A stretch of 64,000 bases of DNA. It comes from Chitinophaga vietnamensis (GTDB lineage Bacteria; Bacteroidota; Bacteroidia; Chitinophagales; Chitinophagaceae). The stretch covers positions 372,001 to 436,000 of the forward strand of contig NZ_CABHMS010000003.1 in assembly GCF_902167635.1 (NCBI RefSeq), read 5' to 3'. The notes beneath the pieces were generated by a model that did not search any database, was not told where the DNA came from, and was given only the letters and a program-made list of their open reading frames with translations. Positions within the stretch are counted from its first letter, which is position 1. The number at the start of each line of letters is the position of its first letter. Below, one piece after another: positions 8,825-16,319 of this stretch. A program made the translations under genes and the position numbers.

Positions 8825-9477
8825 TATTTAGCGGTAGCTACCAGTTCCACATTCAGATCAAACATATCATCGATGGCTTTATCGCCGATGCTGGCGAAGA
8901 AGCTCTTGGAGCCATACTTGATGTTATATTTGGTGCGGTCTACTTTGATATCGGCTTTTGCATTCAGCTTGTTGCCGCTAACGGTGATGGTAGCCGGGAA
9001 AGTGATCGGGTTGGTAGTGCCTTTGATGGTGAGGTTGCCGCTTACTTCGTAGTTGGCGCCACCTTTAGGCGTTACTTTGGTGATCACGAAATCTGCTTTC
9101 GGGAATTTCTCTGTAGAGAAGAAATCTTCGCTTTTCAGGTGACCTACCAGTTTACCGTTGCTGTCGGCATCGGTGATGTCGGTTACCTTGATACTGCGGG
9201 TATCCAGGGAGAAGCTGCCACCTTTGAGGGAGTTGCCATCCAGATCCAGTTTACCATCTGCTACATTGATGGTGCCGCTGTGCTGACCAGTCAGTTTTTT
9301 ACCTGTCCAGCTCAATTTACTTTGTTGTACATCTACCTGGTAAGTAGTTGTTTTGGCTACAGTGGTAGTAGTTTTTGTTGCCTTGGCCTTGTTTCCTTTT
9401 TTGTCAGTGGCTGGCGCGATGAAAGACATCAGCACTACAGCACCACCGATAAAAACTAAAGATGCTAAACGTTGCAT
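8824..9477 (-). CDS. YceI-family exported lipid-binding-like protein
   Basis: The 217-residue product has an N-terminal hydrophobic signal segment (LASLVFIGGAVVLMSFIAP), a Lys/Thr-rich linker, then a YceI domain over about 46-215: YQVDVQQSKLSWTGKKLTGQ, DLDGNSLKGGSFSLDTRSI, LKSEDFFSTEKFPKADFVIT, and NLTIKGTTNPITFPA. YceI proteins are periplasmic lipocalin-like barrels that bind isoprenoid-type lipids; the specific role is unknown. It is convergent with the TonB receptor and divergent from the radical SAM gene. Confidence 0.9.
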   Translation of the reverse strand: MQRLASLVFIGGAVVLMSFIAPATDKKGNKAKATKTTTTVAKTTTYQVDVQQSKLSWTGKKLTGQHSGTINVADGKLDLDGNSLKGGSFSLDTRSIKVTDITDADSNGKLVGHLKSEDFFSTEKFPKADFVITKVTPKGGANYEVSGNLTIKGTTNPITFPATITVSGNKLNAKADIKVDRTKYNIKYGSKSFFASIGDKAIDDMFDLNVELVATAK

Positions 9478-9501
9478 AGTAATGTGTGTTGAAAATTTTG
9501 G

Positions 9502-9509
9502 TAAATGTA
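9502..9509 (-). promoter_or_regulatory. Possible -7 element for the YceI gene
   Basis: Read on the minus strand, TACATTTA differs from TAnnTTTG at the last base and lies about 25 bp before the YceI start. The same CCTTACATTTACC context recurs before the gene at 35979, which supports its use. No clear -33 element was seen. Confidence 0.35.
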
Positions 9510-9536
9510 AGGGATTTATATGTTATACCATTAATT

Positions 9537-9727
9537 GTCTGAACCAGGATTAAACGGATTAATAAGATTTCCCTGATTTAAGCCACGAGATCAAAGCGAA
9601 GATCAATGGTAGCGGATTTAAGCGAAGAAGCCCTTGAAGCGCTCAAAGCGCTTCAAGGGCTGGAACCTCGTTGATCTTCGCGTTAAATCAGGAGAATCTT
9701 ATAAATCTGTTTAATCCTGGTTCAGAC
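9537..9727. repeat. 191-bp nested imperfect inverted repeat
   Basis: The outer arms 9537-9581 and 9683-9727 pair over 45 bp with 4 mismatches. Inside them GCGAAGATCAA pairs with TTGATCTTCGC, and a central AGCCCTTGAAGCGCT pairs with AGCGCTTCAAGGGCT. The element fills the space between the divergent YceI and radical SAM genes. An open frame crosses its right half from a TTG at 9671, but this is repeat sequence, not protein. Confidence 0.85.
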
Positions 9728-9731
9728 GTTG

Positions 9732-9739
9732 TATTTTTG
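9732..9739 (+). promoter_or_regulatory. -7 promoter element that fixes the radical SAM start
   Basis: TATTTTTG matches TAnnTTTG exactly and lies just after the inverted repeat. A transcript starting a few bases downstream would exclude the upstream TTG at 9671 and point to the TTG at 9758 as start codon. Confidence 0.6.
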
Positions 9740-9757
9740 CGGTTTAAATCACCTGGT

Positions 9758-11959
9758 TTGAGTAATTCTGTTTTTCTTATAACGCCGCCGTTTACACAGC
9801 TGAATACGCCTTATCCGGCCACCGCGTACCTGAAAGGATTCCTGAATACAAAAGGGATCAGCTCTTTTCAGGCCGACCTGGGCATTGAGGTGACTTTGGC
9901 GCTGTTCTCAAAGCAGGGACTACAGCAGCTTTTCGAATATATTCATGCAAATATGCCGGCAACGGTGTCGGAGAATGCCGCACGTATGCTGGCTTTGCAG
10001 GACGACTACCTGCATACCATCGATGCCGCGGTGGCCTTTTTACAAGGCAAAAACCCTACGCTGGCACACCTGATCGGCAAACGTGATTTCCTGCCGGAAG
10101 CCAGTCGCTTCGCCCAGCTCGACGACCTCCACTGGGCTTTCGGCTCCATGGGCAACCAGGACAAAGCCAAACACCTGGCCACCATGTACCTGGAAGACCT
10201 CTCGGACCTCATCATGGAATGCGTAGATCCGCACTTCGGCTTCAGCAGGTATGCCGAACGACTGAGCCGCTCCGCCAACACCTTCGATGAACTGTACGAA
10301 GCGCTGCAACAACCCTACACTTATATCGATAAAATATTGCTGGATATACTGGCGGTCCGCATGGAAACCGTACAACCAGCTATGGTAGCCATTTCTGTGC
10401 CTTTCCCCGGTAACCTGTACGCCGCCTTCCGCTGCGGACAATGGGTGAAACAACATTATCCTGCCGTGAAAATAGCCATGGGCGGCGGTTTCCCGAATAC
10501 GGAACTCCGCTCCATCTCCGATGCGCGCGTATTCCAGTTCATCGACTTCATCACACTCGACGACGGAGAAGCGCCCGTAGAGCACCTCTGGGAGCATATC
10601 CAGGGAAAGAGGCCCATAACAGAACTGAAACGCACCTTCGCCCTCATCGATGATAAAGTAACGTACCTCAATAACAGCAGCTGCCGCGATTATAAGCAGT
10701 CGGAGCTGGGAACGCCCGACTACAGCGACTTCCTGCTGGACCGTTACATCTCCGCCATCGAAGTGGTAAACCCCATGCACAGCCTTTGGAGCGATGGCCG
10801 CTGGAACAAGCTCACCATGGCGCACGGCTGCTATTGGGGCAAATGTACCTTCTGCGATATCTCCCTCGACTATATAAAAATTTATGAACCCATTGCTGCC
10901 GCCATGCTCTGCGACCGCATGGAGACCATCATTGCACAAACCGGCCAGAACGGATTCCATTTTGTAGACGAAGCCGCACCTCCTGCACTGATGCGGGCAT
11001 TGGCATTGGAGATCATCCGCCGCAAACTTACCGTCAGCTGGTGGACCAACATCCGCTTTGAAAAAAGTTTTACCCGCGATCTATGCCTGCTGCTGAAAGC
11101 ATCGGGATGCATCGCCGTTTCCGGCGGGCTGGAAGTAGCCTCTGATCGCCTGTTGGGGCTGATCAACAAAGGTATCACCGTAGCGCAGGTAGCACGTGTG
11201 AACAGGCATTTCACGGAAGCAGGCATCATGGTGCATGCCTATCTCATGTATGGCTTCCCTACACAAACAGCACAGGAAACCATCGACTCACTCGAAATGG
11301 TTCGTCAGATGTTCCAGGCAGGCATCCTGCAATCGGCCTTCTGGCATCAGTTTACCATGACGGCCCACAGCCCCGTAGGACTGGAACCCGCCAAATTCAA
11401 GGTCCAGAAAGAAACAGAAGAAACAGGCACCTTTGCCAACAATGATATCATGCATATCGATCCCACCGGCGCCGATCATGAAACCTTCAGCTATGGTTTG
11501 AAAAAATCTTTGCTCAACTACATGCACGGCGCCTGCTTCGATTATCCGCTCAGCAAGTGGTTCGAGTTTAAAGTGCCAAAAACTTCCGTAGCGCCGGACT
11601 ACATCACCAAAGCGCTTCTCGAAGAGGAGCCCGGTACCGTGAAACCCACGTCCAAAGTGGTATTCCTCGGCAAGCAACCTGCAATGGAGGTAGTCACCAA
11701 ATCGAAAAAAGGCAGTACCTGGGAAATGGCTTCCCTCACTTTCCAGGGTAAGAAAGAAGTTTTTAATATCAAGATCGACCCGCCGCAAGGCATCTGGATG
11801 ATGCACATGCTGCAAGAGCTATCCGCCTCCAATAACAAAACCTACACCCTGCAAGAAGTAAAAGACAGCTACGAAGCTGCCGGCCTGGAAGACTTCGAAC
11901 TGTTCTGGGATAACAAACCTGTGAACACATTGTACAAGCAGGGACTACTCAAATTATAG
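9758..11959 (+). CDS. B12-binding-domain-type radical SAM protein
   Basis: The 733-residue product begins with a cobalamin-binding-like region (about 1-240: SNSVFLITPPFTQLNTPYPA at the start, then MVAISVPFPGNLYAAFRCGQ and KIAMGGGFPNTELR), followed by a radical SAM core at about 340-600. The cluster motif is CYWGKCTFC, cysteines 358, 363 and 366, i.e. CX4CX2C rather than the usual CX3CX2C. A glycine-rich SGGLEVASDRLLGLINKG follows. TTG at 9758 is chosen because a -7 element lies at 9732-9739 and the frame upstream is repeat DNA. The reaction is unknown. It stands alone in its unit. Confidence 0.82.
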   Translation: MSNSVFLITPPFTQLNTPYPATAYLKGFLNTKGISSFQADLGIEVTLALFSKQGLQQLFEYIHANMPATVSENAARMLALQDDYLHTIDAAVAFLQGKNPTLAHLIGKRDFLPEASRFAQLDDLHWAFGSMGNQDKAKHLATMYLEDLSDLIMECVDPHFGFSRYAERLSRSANTFDELYEALQQPYTYIDKILLDILAVRMETVQPAMVAISVPFPGNLYAAFRCGQWVKQHYPAVKIAMGGGFPNTELRSISDARVFQFIDFITLDDGEAPVEHLWEHIQGKRPITELKRTFALIDDKVTYLNNSSCRDYKQSELGTPDYSDFLLDRYISAIEVVNPMHSLWSDGRWNKLTMAHGCYWGKCTFCDISLDYIKIYEPIAAAMLCDRMETIIAQTGQNGFHFVDEAAPPALMRALALEIIRRKLTVSWWTNIRFEKSFTRDLCLLLKASGCIAVSGGLEVASDRLLGLINKGITVAQVARVNRHFTEAGIMVHAYLMYGFPTQTAQETIDSLEMVRQMFQAGILQSAFWHQFTMTAHSPVGLEPAKFKVQKETEETGTFANNDIMHIDPTGADHETFSYGLKKSLLNYMHGACFDYPLSKWFEFKVPKTSVAPDYITKALLEEEPGTVKPTSKVVFLGKQPAMEVVTKSKKGSTWEMASLTFQGKKEVFNIKIDPPQGIWMMHMLQELSASNNKTYTLQEVKDSYEAAGLEDFELFWDNKPVNTLYKQGLLKL

Positions 11960-11960
11960 G

Positions 11961-12119
11961 ATTTACGGATTTATTGATTTACGGATTTATTGATTTAATT
12001 GGAGCGGAGATGAACAATGTTATTATCTCCGCTTCATTAAATCAATAAATCCGGAAATCAATGTTATTATCTCCGCTTCAATTAAATCAATAAATCCGTA
12101 AATCAATAAATCCGAAAAT
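11961..12119. repeat. Long ATTTACGGATTT-type palindrome with a duplicated arm
   Basis: From 11961 the sequence ATTTACGGATTTATTGATTT and what follows (through TTAATTGGAGCGGAGAT) pairs with 12070-12119 (ATCTCCGCTTCAATTAAATC and on). The 3' arm occurs twice, at about 12025-12060 and 12070-12110, each preceded by CAATGTTATT. It separates the convergent radical SAM and DUF2314 genes and overlaps the stop of the latter. Confidence 0.8.
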
Positions 12120-13000
12120 CAATTAACAGGGTTCAATACGCGCCAACCTTCGGATGTTTGGCAGGTAAGGAGCTGCTGGCGCGACTTTCCGCCGTCGGGG
12201 TAGATGCAGACCTCTGTTACGAGGCAGGTATGTTCGTCGATTTGTTGTTTTTCAGGAAAGGAGCGGAGCAGGTGTTTGAAGGAAGGGTAGCCGTTGTCTT
12301 CGAAGCTTTTCTCGAAAGCTGCCTGCAGGGCTTCGGCAAGACCGTTGACCACTTCTTCTTCTGCCTGCATCTCCGGAAATTTATCTTTCAACATGCGCTG
12401 TGCCTCTGTGATGAAGTCTTTGCAGGCAATTGCTTTTTCCATGTTTTGCTCTTCCAGTGCATCTTCCAGGCAGAGGATGGCGCCTTCGGGCGTGGAGAAA
12501 TCGTGTGGAAAATGATCGGCGCCTTCGTCGATAAAGAAATGTAATTGTTTAGCGAGCGATGCTTTCTCCGGTGTGCTCATGCCGTCCCAGATGGCGCGGG
12601 TGGTATATCCGCCGATGAGGCGGTTGTTCTCCACGATCATCCAATCGGCGATCAGCGTGGGGTCTACACCGATCTGTTGTCCTTGTTTAACGGTTTGTAC
12701 ATATTGCGGCGTGTTGCCAACGATGCCATAGAGGTTACCTTCATCATCGAAAGAGGGATCGTTGAGCCAGATATATTCTACGGTGTCGCCATCGGTGATC
12801 CTGATCTTTGCGGAGAAGTTGTTTTGTCCGGGTTGCGGGGTGGCCACACTTGCCTTGAAATACCAGAGCGTAGTGCCGGCTTTTTCGAATGCCCGGCGCA
12901 TGCGTTCATTTTCATTGGCCACCTGTACAACGCCCGGTGGCTGGCCTTCCGGGGGAGGGTTACTGTTCTTTTTGCCGAACAGTCTGGAGAACAAGCTCAT
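12119..13000 (-). CDS. DUF2314 domain-containing protein
   Basis: The ATG at 13000 (MSLFSRLFGKK, with AGGA upstream on the minus strand) is preferred over starts at 13030 and 13126; it gives 293 residues. Residues about 40-155 form a DUF2314 domain: FSAKIRITDGDTVEYIWLND, TVKQGQQIGVDPTLIADWMI and VENNRLIGGYTTRAI. The remaining C-terminal half is helical with acidic runs and ends in a small beta segment. DUF2314 has no established biochemical role. No signal peptide is evident, so it is probably cytoplasmic. Confidence 0.8.
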   Translation of the reverse strand: MSLFSRLFGKKNSNPPPEGQPPGVVQVANENERMRRAFEKAGTTLWYFKASVATPQPGQNNFSAKIRITDGDTVEYIWLNDPSFDDEGNLYGIVGNTPQYVQTVKQGQQIGVDPTLIADWMIVENNRLIGGYTTRAIWDGMSTPEKASLAKQLHFFIDEGADHFPHDFSTPEGAILCLEDALEEQNMEKAIACKDFITEAQRMLKDKFPEMQAEEEVVNGLAEALQAAFEKSFEDNGYPSFKHLLRSFPEKQQIDEHTCLVTEVCIYPDGGKSRQQLLTCQTSEGWRVLNPVN

Positions 13001-13213
13001 GGATTTTTTTCCTAAAATAACAATTTTCATACATAGTTTATAAGCCCGTTTTGTTCGTATAGGGGGCGCCGTTAGTCTGTAGTATAGCGGAATGATATCA
13101 CATGAATGATTTTTACATCTGAGCATTCCGGTTTCACCGGTTGTTCACGTGCTTTTACCGGAAATTCCTGTCGCCTCACCTTTTTATGTTAGCGGGAAAT
13201 GGAGGCGGACGCT

Positions 13214-13221
13214 TATTTTTG
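13214..13221 (+). promoter_or_regulatory. -7 promoter element for the ABC transporter genes
   Basis: TATTTTTG matches TAnnTTTG and lies 31 bp before the ATG at 13252. It lies inside the frame that would extend the ATPase back to 13141, so it argues for the shorter protein. Confidence 0.55.
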
Positions 13222-13251
13222 GTCCGCAATCATCCAAATCAAATCTGTTTT

Positions 13252-14034
13252 ATGGACAATCAACTATCAGCCCCAATACTGGAAGTAGACAAGGTAAGTG
13301 TGTTCTACGGCAAGTTCCAGGCTGTGAAAGAAGTATCATTTGATGTGAGGGCGGGGGAGATCTTTGGTCTGCTCGGCCCTAACGGTGCAGGCAAGACCAG
13401 CACGCTCAGTGCGATCGAAGGTTTGTTGAAACCCGATTCCGGCGAAATCACGGTAGCCGGCTTTAATGCGCTGCGTCAGCCTATGCATGCCCGCGCCAAT
13501 ATGGGCGTGCAGTTGCAGGCGACGAGCTTTCAGCCGGAGCTTACCATTGGCGAGATACTGCAATTGTTTGCCGGCATCTACGGTGTGCGCCTTGGTAAAG
13601 AGGAGATACAGGAGAAGTTAAGGGAGATCGGTTTGCTCGACTCGGCCGACAAACGTTTCGGCCAGCTCTCCGGCGGCCAGCAACAGCGGGTATCGCTGCT
13701 CATCTCCACCATTCATGATCCTATGCTGGTACTGCTGGACGAGCCCACTACGGGCCTCGATCCGCAATCGCGGCGGCAGCTGTGGGAACGCATTGAAGCG
13801 ATCCGCGCAAAAGATCACGGCGTGCTGCTGACCACCCACTCGATGGAAGAAGCAGAAGCGGTGTGCGATCGCATCGCTATCATTGATCATGGCCGCGTGA
13901 TCGCGATAGATACGCCACAGGCGCTGATCGACGCGCATCGCAGCGATCCGGAAGTGATCAGCGTATCAAGGAAAGGAAAGATCACATTGGAAGATGTGTT
14001 CATTGGTTTGACCGGACGCACCGTGCGTTCATAA
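13252..14034 (+). CDS. ABC transporter ATP-binding protein (ABC-2 type exporter)
   Basis: The 260-residue ATPase has Walker A LLGPNGAGKTST, the signature LSGGQQQRVSLLIS, Walker B VLLDEPTTGLD and the H-loop TTHSMEEAEAV, all intact. The sequence resembles CcmA/DrrA-type ATPases that pair with ABC-2 permeases for export of lipids, drugs or polysaccharide. The start at 13252 follows a -7 element at 13214. The partner permease begins 10 bp downstream but is truncated, so this transporter is probably non-functional unless another permease serves it. Confidence 0.92.
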   Translation: MDNQLSAPILEVDKVSVFYGKFQAVKEVSFDVRAGEIFGLLGPNGAGKTSTLSAIEGLLKPDSGEITVAGFNALRQPMHARANMGVQLQATSFQPELTIGEILQLFAGIYGVRLGKEEIQEKLREIGLLDSADKRFGQLSGGQQQRVSLLISTIHDPMLVLLDEPTTGLDPQSRRQLWERIEAIRAKDHGVLLTTHSMEEAEAVCDRIAIIDHGRVIAIDTPQALIDAHRSDPEVISVSRKGKITLEDVFIGLTGRTVRS

Positions 14035-14044
14035 TCCCCGCACT

Positions 14045-14524
14045 ATGGAAACAAGAATACCTAAAACCAGCGAAGTGCTCAGTGCCTTGCTGAGAGCCGA
14101 TTTCACCACCCAGTGGCGTAACCGCCGCTCTGTAAGGCTGGTGCTGCTGGTGCCAGTGATCATCCTCATATCCTGGCGCGGCGTGGTAGACAGGATCGGC
14201 CCTACTATCGTATTATCATCTATACTCACCATCGGCCTCACCAGTATCGGTTTGATGGGCTACTCCAGCTCCATTGCCCGCGACCGCGACAAAGGCGTAT
14301 TCCAGCGTTTGCGCGTAGGGCCGGTATCTTCCTGGACGATCATGATCAGTCGTTTGACCGTTCAGATCGCGATGATACTGTTGATGACTATTATCGTATT
14401 TGTTGTTGGATATTTTGTAGACAAGATCGTCATCTCTGCTACCGGTTATATGGCCGCTACCCTGATGACGCTCCTTTGCGCTCCTGAAACACAAAATCAG
14501 TTGCCCAGATGGCGAAATTGGTAG
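14045..14524 (+). pseudogene. ABC-2 type permease, truncated before tRNA-Leu
   Basis: The first about 145 residues read as an ABC-2 permease: VRLVLLVPVIILISW, a long VLSSILTIGLTSIGLMGYSS segment, SIARDRDKGVFQRLRVGPV and MILLMTIIVFVVGYFVDK. Family-like sequence stops near 14478 (GYMAATLMTLL). The frame then runs through 25 bases of spacer and into tRNA-Leu, ending at 14522-14524. At least 100 residues with the remaining membrane segments are lacking, and I do not find the missing part elsewhere in the window. Confidence 0.8.
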
Positions 14525-14586
14525 ACGCACTGTGTTCAGGTCGCAGCGCCTGCAAGGGTGTGCTGGTTCGAATCCAGTTCTGGGCA
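14503..14586 (+). tRNA. tRNA-Leu (anticodon CAG)
   Basis: An 84-nt cloverleaf can be folded: acceptor GCCCAGA/TCTGGGC, D-stem GCG/CGC with AAATTGGTAGA loop, anticodon stem CTGTG/CGCAG around loop TTCAGGT (anticodon CAG), a long class-II variable arm, and T-stem GCTGG/CCAGT with loop TTCGAAT. The discriminator is A and CCA is not encoded. Its 3' end serves as the island attachment site. Confidence 0.93.
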
Positions 14587-14587
14587 C
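14570..14587 (+). other. Left attachment site (attL) in the tRNA-Leu 3' end
   Basis: The 18 bases GAATCCAGTTCTGGGCAC, covering the T-loop to acceptor end, recur exactly at 27823-27840. Together with the following terminator, 53 of 57 bases are identical between 14570-14626 and 27823-27879. This is the classic signature of tRNA-targeted integration. Confidence 0.85.
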
Positions 14588-14592
14588 ACAAG

Positions 14593-14626
14593 AGGCTTGT
14601 AAGTAATTGACTTACAAGCCTTTTTT
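14593..14626 (+). terminator. Rho-independent terminator of tRNA-Leu
   Basis: AGGCTTGTAAGT (14593-14604) pairs with ACTTACAAGCCT (14610-14621) around a 5-nt loop, followed by six T residues. A near-identical copy lies at 27846-27879. Confidence 0.85.
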
Positions 14627-14679
14627 CATTTAGTCAAGTGTCGTTTTTAACGGTTTTTACCGCTTTCTCCCACTATTCC

Positions 14680-14709
14680 CGACACAAATTTGACACACTA
14701 AATGACACA
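14680..14709. repeat. GACACA direct repeats at the left island end
   Basis: GACACA occurs at 14681, 14692 and 14704, i.e. at 11-12 bp spacing, followed by two CCAGCACAC units. The 20-base block 14680-14699 recurs with one change at 27770-27789 near the right end, in the same orientation. Helical spacing fits protein-binding sites such as recombinase arm sites, but this is inference. Confidence 0.5.
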
Positions 14710-15035
14710 CCAAATTCTTGTGCCAGTACCAGCACACTACCAGCACACCCCACCCATTCCAACAAATGGAAAGTGTCAGTTTTTCCTGCTTTATAGCTTA
14801 GCTGACGACACACGGCAAAATGGCACTATCCAAAATTGCCAGCTTGAAAAAAGATTTATTCGCTTTTCGCCTCTTTCTCTCGCATGTGTAAATGCGATAC
14901 ATGCCACAACTGGCACGGCATACAGATTGATCACTGTTTGTTTCACTCGTAAAAACGGTGCTGTATGAATATATTGGAGAGATTGAGTAAGAAAGGTGAT
15001 AAGATTATGTAAGTACCCCATCTAGGTAACAGCGA

Positions 15036-15809
15036 TTAATTGGAGTTTCTTGATTTTTGCAACTCCGTTTTCCATTCGCAAGGCGTCATGTTCTTCAAAG
15101 ATTCGTGGGGTCTTCTCTGGTTATATTCTTCGATCCAGACATCGGTTAATTCCCTTACCTGGTACAAGTCCTCAAAGATATAAGCATCCAGGACGGCTTC
15201 TCTGTAAAGACGATTAAATCGTTCGATATAACCATTCTGCATTGGTCGGCCTGGTTGAATGTATTGTAGCCTGATATCATGCTGATGGCACCACTGTTCA
15301 AAGTACGCGGAAGTGAACTCCGGGCCATTATCAGTTCTTATCGCGGCTGGTTTCCCTCGGTATTCAATAATTTTTTCCAATACCCGCACAATTCGGCATG
15401 AGGATAGTGAAGTATCGATTTCTATACCCAATACCTCCCGGGAGCCATCATCTATCACGTTAAATGTCCTGAAGCGTTTGTTTCCGGTCAGGCTATCACT
15501 CATGAAATCCATACTCCAGATGACATTAACATTGGTTTGCCGCTGCAATGGTTGTTTGATACGAGCTGGCACTCTCCGTTTGAGCTTCTTCCTCTTATTC
15601 AGTTTAAGCAGCCTGTATACCCGATATACTCGTTTATGATTCCAGTGGTGGCCGGCACGCCTCAAATAGGCAAATAGCTTGCGAAAGCCGTAGGAAGTAT
15701 GCTTAAAAGCAAGGTCCTGAAGGGCATCAATCAGTACCTGGTCATTTCTACGACTACGATAGTAAAACTTCGAACGGGGAAAGGAAACTATTCGACAGGC
15801 CCTGCTCAC
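15036..15809 (-). CDS. IS3-family transposase OrfB (DDE integrase domain)
   Basis: The 257 residues from the ATG at 15809 contain a helical HTH_21-like region (SYGFRKLFAYLRRAGHHWNH) and an rve integrase core with the DDE triad Asp101 (WSMDFMSD), Asp160 (RTDNGPEF) and Glu196 (GYIERFNR), with the D-35-E spacing of IS3 elements. The same frame is open upstream through GPSTKRQVAEELVADQGV to the A7G run at 15871-15878, so the active enzyme is most likely an OrfAB fusion made by -1 frameshifting. It is intact. Confidence 0.9.
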   Translation of the reverse strand: MSRACRIVSFPRSKFYYRSRRNDQVLIDALQDLAFKHTSYGFRKLFAYLRRAGHHWNHKRVYRVYRLLKLNKRKKLKRRVPARIKQPLQRQTNVNVIWSMDFMSDSLTGNKRFRTFNVIDDGSREVLGIEIDTSLSSCRIVRVLEKIIEYRGKPAAIRTDNGPEFTSAYFEQWCHQHDIRLQYIQPGRPMQNGYIERFNRLYREAVLDAYIFEDLYQVRELTDVWIEEYNQRRPHESLKNMTPCEWKTELQKSRNSN

Positions 15810-15841
15810 AGAAACACCCTGATCTGCGACCAGTTCTTCTG

Positions 15842-16132
15842 CTACTTGTCTTTTTGTGGAAGGGCCCAGCCTTTTTTTGTGAATAGATCCTTCAGTATCT
15901 GATTGTCAAGGGACAGGTCAGCATACATTCTTTTGAGCCTGGAATTTTCTTCCTCCAGGTCTTTGAGGCGCTTCACATCTGAAGCCTCCATGCCTCCATA
16001 CTTGCTTTTCCAGTTATAGAAAGTGGCTTCAGAAATGCCGTGTTCACGACAAATGTCCTTTGTGGCAAGCCCGTTCTCCTGCTGCTTCAAAATAGACACA
16101 ATCTGGGTTTCTGTGAATCTGGTCTTTTTCAT
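15842..16132 (-). CDS. IS3-family transposase OrfA (helix-turn-helix)
   Basis: This 96-residue protein starts MKKTRFTETQIVSILKQQEN and carries a helix-turn-helix (TKDICREHGISEATFYNWKSK) followed by a leucine-zipper-like helix (VKRLKDLEEENSRLKRMYAD), the standard OrfA plan. Near its end, codons Thr-Lys-Lys-Gly are encoded by ACAAAAAAAGGC; the seven A plus G is a typical IS3 slippery site that would shift translation by -1 into OrfB. Confidence 0.9.
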   Translation of the reverse strand: MKKTRFTETQIVSILKQQENGLATKDICREHGISEATFYNWKSKYGGMEASDVKRLKDLEEENSRLKRMYADLSLDNQILKDLFTKKGWALPQKDK

Positions 16133-16319
16133 GATGGTAGTTCAGTTTAAATTTAACCTTTTTTATCTAAGTTTAAACTGTTACCAGAATAGGGATACTT
16201 ACAGATTACTTAAAGTTAAGATTTTATCGGATGGTAGCTCAACTAACATTTATTGCTGAGCTCTCAATCCTACCATCCTAACCTTTACACAGTTATCTAA
16301 ACACTACCCTAAATTTATT

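Larger units (their letters stand above)
15008..16203 (-). mobile_element. IS3-family insertion sequence, 1196 bp, apparently intact
   Basis: The ends read TGTAAGTACCCC... (left) and, on the other strand, TGTAAGTATCCC... (right). Both continue to a shared GGTAACAG, giving imperfect terminal inverted repeats of about 26 bp with TG...CA tips. The 5-bp GATTA flanks it on both sides (15003-15007 and 16204-16208) as target duplication. Inside are orfA and orfB on the minus strand with a slippery A7G between them. I cannot name the exact IS. Confidence 0.85.

Noticed and set aside
13141-13251. N-terminal extension of the ABC ATPase from 13141
   Set aside because: A consensus -7 element lies inside it and the ATPase family starts at MDNQLSAPILEVDKV (13252).
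14702-14968. An 88-codon frame in the left island end, considered as integrase remnant
   Set aside because: No recombinase motif (no R...HxxR...Y pattern) appears on either strand; it begins in the GACACA repeat region.
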